Shown here: positions 58,356-64,000 of the stretch, piece by piece | How positions within the stretch are numbered: the stretch's first letter is position 1 | How the letters are laid out: each line of letters opens with the position of its first letter | Assembly: GCA_964498755.1 (NCBI GenBank) | Contig: CAZCIB010000006.1 | Location: 1-64,000 of the forward strand | DNA length: 64,000 bases | From: RZZS01 sp964498755 | Lineage (GTDB): Bacteria; Pseudomonadota; Alphaproteobacteria; Micavibrionales; Micavibrionaceae | Reading direction: 5' to 3' | Program-made: the position numbers and the translations under genes | Notes under the pieces: generated by a model | Database searches by the model: none | What the model was told of the DNA's origin: nothing | What the model saw: the letters and a program-made list of their open reading frames with translations, nothing else

Positions 58356-59969
58356 ATGAGCGTCGCCGTGATGAAAGAAACGAACAACAGCCTGACGGAC
58401 AAGCCGGAATGGAAGGCGCTGGAAAGCCACCGCCGCGAGATGGAGGGCGTTCATATGCGCGATCTGTTCGCGCAGGACCCGGAGCGCTTCAACACATTTC
58501 ATCTCAAAACCGGCGGCATGCTGTTCGATTACTCCAAGCACCGCATCACAGGCGAAACCGTTCAAAAGCTCGTCGACCTCGCGCGCGCCTGCGACATTGA
58601 ATCGTTTCGCGCGAAAATGTTCTCCGGCGGGCATATCAACGTCACCGAAGACCGCGCCGTTCTGCACACCGCCCTGCGCCGCCCGCTGGATGACGAGTTG
58701 ATCGTCGACGGCGAGAGCGTCATGCCCTATGTAAGCGAATGCTTAGAGAAAATGCAGGCCTTCAGCGATAAAGTCCGGAGCGGCGAATGGACGGGATTTA
58801 CAGGCAAGAAAATCACCGACGTCGTCAATATCGGCATTGGCGGCTCCGACCTCGGCCCGCTTATGGTGTGCGAGGCGCTTAAGCCTTACGCCGACCGCGC
58901 CATCAACGTGCATTTCGTTTCCAACGTTGATGGCACGCACATGTTTGAAACGCTGCGCAAGCTGGACGCGGAAACGACGCTGTTCATTATTTCCTCGAAA
59001 ACGTTTACGACGCAGGAAACCATGACCAACGCGTCCACGGCCAAGGCCTGGCTGATCGAGAGAACCGGGCCCGTCGAAGCCGTCGCCAGGCATTTCGTCG
59101 CCGTTTCCACGAACGCCGATGGCGTGAAAGCGTTCGGGATTGATGAAGACAACATGTTCCCGTTCAAGGACTGGGTCGGCGGGCGTTATTCGCTCTGGTC
59201 ATCCATTGGCTTGTCTGTCTGCCTGTCCGTGGGCTTTGACAACTTCCGCAAACTGCTCGACGGCGCCTGCGCCATGGACCGGCACTTTCAGGACGCGCCG
59301 CTCGAGCAAAACATGCCGGTCATCATGGCCCTGCTCGGCGTCTGGTACCGCAATTTCTGGGACGCGCAGAGCTACGCCGTCCTGCCCTACGACCAGTATC
59401 TGCACCGCTTTCCGGCCTATTTGCAGCAAATGGACATGGAATCGAACGGCAAGAGCGTGACGCGCGACGGCCAGCCGGTTGACTATGAAACCGGCCCGGT
59501 CCTGTTCGGCGAGCCCGGCACCAACGGCCAGCACGCGTTTTACCAGCTGATCCATCAGGGCACGGCGCTGATCCCCTGCGATTTCATCGCGCCCGTCAAA
59601 ACCCAGAACGAGATCGCCAATCACCATCAATTGCTGCTGGCGAACGTGCTGGCGCAGCCGCAGGCTCTGATGCAGGGGCGCAGTCTGGAGGAATCCGGCG
59701 GAGATCCGCAAAAAGCCTTTGAAGGGAACAGGCCTTCGACGACGATCCTGCTCGATCAGGTCGATCCGTATTGCCTTGGCATGCTGATCGCGCTTTACGA
59801 ACATAAGGTGTTCGTGCAGGGGATCATCTGGAATCTTAATAGTTACGATCAGTGGGGGGTTGAACTCGGCAAGGTTCTCGCCAAGAATATCCTGAGCGTC
59901 TGGGATGAAGAAAACCCGGATCAACTCGACAGTTCAACGCGAGAACTTCTGAAGCATATAAAGGGATGA
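58356..59969 (+). CDS. pgi: Glucose-6-phosphate isomerase
   Basis: Interconverts glucose-6-phosphate and fructose-6-phosphate. About 537 residues from the ATG at 58356, which has AGAGGGAG upstream. Motifs: VVNIGIGGSDLGPLMVCEAL, FVSNVDGTHMFETL, FIISSKTFTTQETMTNA, DWVGGRYSLWSSIGLSVCLS (signature 1), HRFPAYLQQMDMESNGKSVT, EPGTNGQHAFYQLIHQGT and YDQWGVELGKVLAKNI (signature 2). Catalytic Glu, His and Lys contexts are present. The stop codon directly abuts the next ATG. Confidence 0.97.
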   Translation: MSVAVMKETNNSLTDKPEWKALESHRREMEGVHMRDLFAQDPERFNTFHLKTGGMLFDYSKHRITGETVQKLVDLARACDIESFRAKMFSGGHINVTEDRAVLHTALRRPLDDELIVDGESVMPYVSECLEKMQAFSDKVRSGEWTGFTGKKITDVVNIGIGGSDLGPLMVCEALKPYADRAINVHFVSNVDGTHMFETLRKLDAETTLFIISSKTFTTQETMTNASTAKAWLIERTGPVEAVARHFVAVSTNADGVKAFGIDEDNMFPFKDWVGGRYSLWSSIGLSVCLSVGFDNFRKLLDGACAMDRHFQDAPLEQNMPVIMALLGVWYRNFWDAQSYAVLPYDQYLHRFPAYLQQMDMESNGKSVTRDGQPVDYETGPVLFGEPGTNGQHAFYQLIHQGTALIPCDFIAPVKTQNEIANHHQLLLANVLAQPQALMQGRSLEESGGDPQKAFEGNRPSTTILLDQVDPYCLGMLIALYEHKVFVQGIIWNLNSYDQWGVELGKVLAKNILSVWDEENPDQLDSSTRELLKHIKG

Positions 59970-61241
59970 ATGACTTCCGTTCCCGAACATGGCGATCTGC
60001 CGATCATAAACCAGGCCGAACTGGATCATATCATTGACCTGCATCAGAAATATCTGAAAGGCAGGTCAGGAGGCGCGCGCGCCAGCCTGAAATTCTCGAA
60101 TCTCTCCGGGCTGACGATGAAAGACTGTGATATGTCGCAGGCTGATTTCACAGGCTCAAAGCTGGTTTCCGCAGACCTTTCACGCGGCGTTTTTACAGGC
60201 GCGTGCTTCTTTGCCTGCGATTTACGCAACGCCAACCTGGAGCATGCGGATTTCAGACGCGCAGACATGCGCGGCGCGTTTTGCGCCGGGACCAACCTGC
60301 ACGGCGCCGATTTTACAGGGGCGGATTTAAGGCCCGGCAAAATCATGAAAAAAGACAAAGGCGGCGTTCTCATTGACCGTCAAAGCTCGGGTGACCCGAA
60401 CGCAAGGGCCGTGTTCCGCGGCGCGCGCATGAGCGAGACCAACTTCAGCGACGCGCACGGCATGAACGCCGATTTCAGCGATTCCGATCTGACCGGCGTC
60501 ATCATGACCAAGGGCGAATTCGCGGGCGCGAATTTTCACGGCGCGAACCTGACCGAATCGGACTTTACAGGCGCGAATCTAAGCAAAGTCAATCTGGACG
60601 CCGCGATTATTTCGGGCGCGCTGCTCGATGCGGTTGAACTCGACGGGGCAAGCACAAGCAAGGCTCTAAGCGAAAACGCTATGGGCAAAAAACTCGAAGA
60701 CCTTGGAAAAACGCTCGAGGAACTGCTTGAAGATCACACGCGCTGGGTAGCGTCAGCCGGACGCGAGGGCGAGCAACTCGATCTCGGCGGGATTGACCTG
60801 CGCTATATCCTCAATCTGAAAAGCTACCCGCTCACCGCCTGCAAGGCCATTGGCGCGAACTTCGTCAGTCAGGATTTACGCGGCGCCGAAATACAAAGCG
60901 CCGTGCTGGACCGCAGCGATTTTCGGGACTGCAAAATACAGGGCGCGGATTTGCGCGGCTCGTCTTTCAAATATTGCCGCTTTACGCGCAGCAATTTGCA
61001 AGGCGTTCACTTTGCCCCGCTCCAGTTCGGCAATCCTGACGGTACAAAAAGACTGCAGCGCGTCAATCTTTCGGGCGCGGATCTGCGCTATACGAACTTG
61101 CGCGGGGCCGATCTGCGCGACGCGATATTGATGGGCACGGATTTCTCGAACGCGGACCTGAGCGGCGCGGACCTGCGCCGGGCCGATCTCAGCGGCGCGC
61201 TGTTCGATCACGCCGACCTGACCGGCGCGCGCCAGGATTAG
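59970..61241 (+). CDS. Pentapeptide-repeat protein
   Basis: 423 residues made of A(D/N)(L/F)xx repeats that form a right-handed beta-helix. Block 1 runs from about residue 45 to 225 (LTMKDCDMSQADFTGSKLVS..., GANFHGANLTESDFTGANLS). A helical linker near residues 232-272 contains EDLGKTLEELLEDHTRWVAS and GREGEQLDLGG. Block 2 runs to the end (GADLRYTNLRGADLRDAILM; NADLSGADLRRADLSGALF). ATG directly follows the pgi stop, so the two are coupled. No signal peptide. Function unknown; a surface for protein binding is likely. Confidence 0.88.
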   Translation: MTSVPEHGDLPIINQAELDHIIDLHQKYLKGRSGGARASLKFSNLSGLTMKDCDMSQADFTGSKLVSADLSRGVFTGACFFACDLRNANLEHADFRRADMRGAFCAGTNLHGADFTGADLRPGKIMKKDKGGVLIDRQSSGDPNARAVFRGARMSETNFSDAHGMNADFSDSDLTGVIMTKGEFAGANFHGANLTESDFTGANLSKVNLDAAIISGALLDAVELDGASTSKALSENAMGKKLEDLGKTLEELLEDHTRWVASAGREGEQLDLGGIDLRYILNLKSYPLTACKAIGANFVSQDLRGAEIQSAVLDRSDFRDCKIQGADLRGSSFKYCRFTRSNLQGVHFAPLQFGNPDGTKRLQRVNLSGADLRYTNLRGADLRDAILMGTDFSNADLSGADLRRADLSGALFDHADLTGARQD

Positions 61242-61267
61242 AGAGCTATACGGTAAAACAGAGTCAT

Positions 61268-61360
61268 GTCATCCCCGCCCCGGATCAAGTCCGGGGGTAA
61301 ACTGCGGCGGGGATCCAAAATTCCGTGACTTTGGGCCTCCGCCTTCGCGGAGGCGACAGG
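61268..61360. repeat. GTCAT double-hairpin element before mutL
   Basis: GTCATCCCCGCCCCGGATCA, AGTCCGGGGG, GGCGGGGATCC, spacer, then GCCTCCGCCTTCGCGGAGGC and GACAGG. Close relative of 32712-32806. Between it and mutL a loose heptamer-like GTCAGTTTCGGGTTACCAGT stretch lies at 61393-61427; nothing else is seen in the 252 bp gap. Confidence 0.75.
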
Positions 61361-61493
61361 ATACGATTACATACAAGCGAATAATGCTCTAAGTTATCTG
61401 TGGTCAGTTTCGGGTTACCAGTTGTCAGAACGCGCCATCCTGTAGTCTCATATAAACTTACCGATAACCTATCGCCCGAAGCCGATAACCAGT

Positions 61494-63332
61494 ATGCGTA
61501 TCCGCCATTTACCGGAAACACTTGTTAACCGTATCGCCGCCGGTGAAGTCATCGAGCGGCCCGCCGCCGCCGTCAAGGAGCTCGTCGAAAATTCCATCGA
61601 CGCTGGCGCGGCTTCTATTTGCGTTGATATTCGCGAAGGCGGCAAAAGCCTGATCGTCGTGAGCGACGACGGACACGGCATGAGCCGGGAGGAATTGACG
61701 ACCGCCCTCGACCGGCACGCAACGTCAAAATTAAGCGGCGATGATCTCCTTAATATCGCCTCGCTCGGTTTTCGCGGCGAAGCCCTGCCCTCGATCGGGG
61801 CAGTCAGCCGGATGACGATCAGGAGCTCCGTTGCCCTCTCCCTTAAGGGAGAGGGAGGGGCCTGCGCGGGAGTGCGGGAAGGTGAGGGACAGAGCTGGCT
61901 CCTCACCGTCGACGCCGGTAAAAAATCCGAGCCCGCGCCGTGCGCGCATGCAAAAGGCACACAGATAGAGGTCAAAGACCTCTTTTACGCCACGCCCGCC
62001 CGGCTTAAGTTTTTGAAGAGCGAGCGCGCGGAATACGGCGCGGTCAAGGACGTGATGACCCGCCTGGCGATGGCCTTCCCGCGCATCGGCTTTAAATTCA
62101 CGCATAACGGGACCACGATTTTCAAACTCCCCGCGAGCGCCGATCCGGCGGAGCGGCTCTCCGCGTTTCTCGGCAAAGACTTCGGCGACAACGCGATGCT
62201 GATCGAGGAAACGCGCGATCATATCCGCGTGAGCGGCTATGCGGGCCTGCCGACGCTGCATCGCGGCACGTCCCAGTTCCAGTATCTTTTCGTCAATGGC
62301 AGGCCCGTGCGCGACAAGCTTTTGTATGGCGCCTTGCGCGGGGCCTATGCGGACGTCATGGCGCGGGACCGGCATCCGCTCGCCGTGCTTTACGTTGATC
62401 TGCCATACGAGGAAGTCGACGTCAACGTCCACCCGGCCAAGGCCGAAGTGCGCTTCCGCGACCCGGCGATTGTGCGCAGCCTGATCGTCAGCGCCATCCA
62501 AAGCGCCATACGTCAATGTGGGCAAAAATCATCTAATAATATGTTTTTATTACGCGCCGGTGACGCGCCGTGCGCGGATTCTTTCACCGCAGCAAGGTCG
62601 CTAACCGGGCCTGCGCGCCGCTACGGCCAAATGCCCGCATCCTCGGGAAACCTCGCCGAACAGGCGCATGCGTTTTACAACCCGTCATTTGACGTCGCGC
62701 CCTCGGCCCGGTTCGAAGAGGCTCCGGCGCAAAAGGATGAAGAGGAGATTTATCCGCTCGGCGCGGCGCGCGCGCAAATCCATGAAAACTATATCGTCGC
62801 GCAGACGGAAAAAGGCATGGTGATCGTCGACCAGCACGCCGCGCATGAACGCCTGACTTACGAGAAACTCAAAAGCCAATACGCAGGCGGATCAATCGCT
62901 TCGCAGGGATTGCTCACGCCGGAAATCATCGAGATCGGCGCCGATAGCGTAAATGCGCTTTTAGCGCACAAAGATGTGTTTTCGAGCCTTGGGCTCGAGA
63001 TTGAGCCGTTCGGAGGCGGCGCGCTCGCCGTGCGCTCTACGCCTGCGATACTGGGAAACAAAATCAACATTCGCCAGTTAGTCATTGATCTGGCGGACGA
63101 ACTGGAGGAATACAGCACAGCCTCCGGATTGGAAGAGCGCATTCACGCCGTCATATCGCGCATGTCCTGTCACGGATCGGTGCGCTCCGGACGCAGGCTC
63201 ACAAACGAGGAAATGAACCACCTTCTGCGCGAAATGGAAAAAACGGAAAAGTCCGGCCAGTGCAATCACGGCCGCCCGACCTATATATCATTAAGCCTGT
63301 CAGAGATTGAGAAACTGTTTGGAAGGAAGTAA
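61494..63332 (+). CDS. mutL: DNA mismatch repair protein MutL
   Basis: 612 residues. GHKL ATPase: RIAAGEVIERPAAAVKELVE, NSIDAGAASICVDIREGGKS, VVSDDGHGMSREEL, GFRGEALPSIGAVSRM, KGTQIEVKDLFYATPARLKF. The C-terminal dimerisation domain has the endonuclease motif DQHAAHERLTYE (DQHAxxExxxxE) and QCNHGRPTYISL, so this MutL is probably a nicking enzyme. Near residues 114-132 there is an in-frame palindromic repeat (VALSLKGEGGACAGVREGEG region) not expected in MutL. ATG start. Confidence 0.95.
   Translation: MRIRHLPETLVNRIAAGEVIERPAAAVKELVENSIDAGAASICVDIREGGKSLIVVSDDGHGMSREELTTALDRHATSKLSGDDLLNIASLGFRGEALPSIGAVSRMTIRSSVALSLKGEGGACAGVREGEGQSWLLTVDAGKKSEPAPCAHAKGTQIEVKDLFYATPARLKFLKSERAEYGAVKDVMTRLAMAFPRIGFKFTHNGTTIFKLPASADPAERLSAFLGKDFGDNAMLIEETRDHIRVSGYAGLPTLHRGTSQFQYLFVNGRPVRDKLLYGALRGAYADVMARDRHPLAVLYVDLPYEEVDVNVHPAKAEVRFRDPAIVRSLIVSAIQSAIRQCGQKSSNNMFLLRAGDAPCADSFTAARSLTGPARRYGQMPASSGNLAEQAHAFYNPSFDVAPSARFEEAPAQKDEEEIYPLGAARAQIHENYIVAQTEKGMVIVDQHAAHERLTYEKLKSQYAGGSIASQGLLTPEIIEIGADSVNALLAHKDVFSSLGLEIEPFGGGALAVRSTPAILGNKINIRQLVIDLADELEEYSTASGLEERIHAVISRMSCHGSVRSGRRLTNEEMNHLLREMEKTEKSGQCNHGRPTYISLSLSEIEKLFGRK
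61834..61889. repeat. CCCTCTCCC-type palindromic element inside mutL
   Basis: Starts with a perfect 22 bp palindrome at 61834-61855 (CCCTCTCCCTTAAGGGAGAG plus two bases) and ends GGTGAGGGA at 61881-61889. The same head and tail are found in the intergenic copies at 23687-23760 and about 27720-27800. It adds about 18 residues in frame to a surface loop of the MutL ATPase domain. Confidence 0.8.
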
Positions 63333-63336
63333 AGCC

Positions 63337-63894
63337 ATGCCAGCCCCCGTCCCCACCAGCGGTCAGGACCCGGAACAAAAAACAGTCATCCGCGTTTACG
63401 GCGCGTTCGTCGCGAGCGTCCTGATGATGTTTGTGCCGCAGATGGGCTTTGCAGTTGTTTCACTGCTGTTTTTTACGGGCGTGCTGATCGCCGGCTACAT
63501 CCTGCGCGGCAAGGCGGACGGGGACGGGCTGCAATGGAATCACATGACCTACGTCATCCGCACGATCTGGATTTCAGCTCTGTTCGCTTTTATCGTGACG
63601 CTCCTAGGCGGCGCCTATCTCTGGACGCAGGTAGATACGGGCGCGGTCATGCCCTGCGCGCAACCGATGCAGGATTACGTCATGGCGCAGGGCGAAAATG
63701 TGCAAATGATGGAGCTTTATGCTCTTTTTGCGCCTTGTATTGAGCCATTAATCCAGGCCAACTGGAACGCGCTGATGATCGCCACCATGATTTCCGCCGG
63801 GCCGGTCGTCTTGTACCTGATCTTCCGCCTCTCGCACGGCATCCTGCGCGCCACCAAAGGCTACCGCGTCAAGAATCCGAAGGCGTGGTTTTAG
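63337..63894 (+). CDS. Multi-span membrane protein of unknown function
   Basis: About 185 residues from the ATG at 63337, which has GGAAGGAAG upstream. Roughly four membrane helices: YGAFVASVLMMFVPQMGFAV, VSLLFFTGVLIAGYILRG, IWISALFAFIVTLLGGAYLW and ALMIATMISAGPVVLYLIFR. A loop with two Cys (AVMPCAQPMQDY; ALFAPCIEP) lies between the third and fourth. Starts 4 bp after mutL. Not recognised. Confidence 0.75.
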   Translation: MPAPVPTSGQDPEQKTVIRVYGAFVASVLMMFVPQMGFAVVSLLFFTGVLIAGYILRGKADGDGLQWNHMTYVIRTIWISALFAFIVTLLGGAYLWTQVDTGAVMPCAQPMQDYVMAQGENVQMMELYALFAPCIEPLIQANWNALMIATMISAGPVVLYLIFRLSHGILRATKGYRVKNPKAWF

Positions 63895-63925
63895 GCCCCT
63901 TTGAAAAAATGAACTACTTTCAACC

Positions 63926-63988
63926 GTCATCCCCGCCAAGCGAAGCGCGCGCGGGGATCCGGATGCCCGCCCAAGGCGGGCATGACAG
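63926..63988. repeat. GTCAT...ATGAC double-hairpin element at the window end
   Basis: GTCATCCCCGCCAAGCGAAG, GCGCGCGGGGATCC, then GCCCGCCCAAGGCGGGC and ATGACAG. Shortest and cleanest example of this repeat type in the window. Confidence 0.8.
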
Positions 63989-64000
63989 CTTTGAGTCGGG

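Overview
This 64 kb stretch comes from an alphaproteobacterium with a moderately high GC chromosome. Evidence for that placement: a divK-pleD pair, an EipB/DUF1849 envelope protein, an sdhCDAB succinate dehydrogenase set, and a division/cell-wall (dcw) cluster in the usual alphaproteobacterial order. The murE product carries the meso-diaminopimelate signature (DNPR), so the wall is DAP-type. A Micavibrio-like lineage is possible but cannot be proven from the sequence. There is no rRNA, tRNA, prophage, integrase, transposase or CRISPR array; the only structural RNA seen is RNase P RNA.

Region 1 (1-27.6 kb) is the dcw cluster, transcribed right to left: mraZ, rsmH, ftsL, ftsI, murE, a murF-like gene, mraY, murD, ftsW, murG, murC, murB, ddl, ftsQ, ftsA. 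A four-box MraZ operator overlaps the mraZ promoter. The cluster is unusually disturbed. An AT-rich orphan gene bracketed by inverted repeats sits between murD and ftsW. A BrnT/BrnA toxin-antitoxin pair and a small kinase-like gene sit between murC and murB. Three unknown genes plus a forward-strand hydrolase and MurF pair sit between murB and ddl. ftsZ does not follow ftsA; a THUMP-type RNA methyltransferase gene does. The protein in the murF slot has lost the ATP-binding P-loop, while an intact MurF with an N-terminal membrane domain lies about 15 kb away.

Region 2 (27.6-35.6 kb) holds rnpB with its own promoter and terminator, an AmpD-like amidase, two related secreted proteins ending in MPF, exported msrA, nadA-nadC and a membrane-anchored hydrolase. 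Region 3 (35.6-46 kb) holds the sdh genes, with sdhA and sdhB pushed apart by a NadD-like gene flanked by two small proline-rich paralogues, then a glycogen-debranching-type enzyme, a diguanylate cyclase, exported msrB and a TerB-like protein. Region 4 (46-57.6 kb) holds hemN, a winged-helix protein, RNase R followed directly by a catalytically degraded RNase R paralogue, a lengthened ribosomal protein L33, pleD-divK, eipB and another diguanylate cyclase. Region 5 (57.6-64 kb) holds a second BrnT/BrnA pair that appears leaderless, pgi with a pentapeptide-repeat protein, mutL and a small membrane protein.

The second theme is dispersed repeats. Nearly every larger intergenic gap carries palindromic elements of at least five recognisable types: GTCAT...ATGAC double hairpins; CCCTCTCCC...GGGAGAGGG elements; hairpins of CACAGAG/CACAAAG-like short units; heptamer arrays; and GGGGACA...TGTCCCC hairpins. 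Two are inside reading frames (mutL and rnr) and add extra in-frame residues, much like the palindromic elements known from Rickettsia. The most promising leads are the RNase R pseudoenzyme, the MurF pseudoenzyme with its relocated replacement, the in-gene palindromes, and the repeat-bracketed AT-rich gene.
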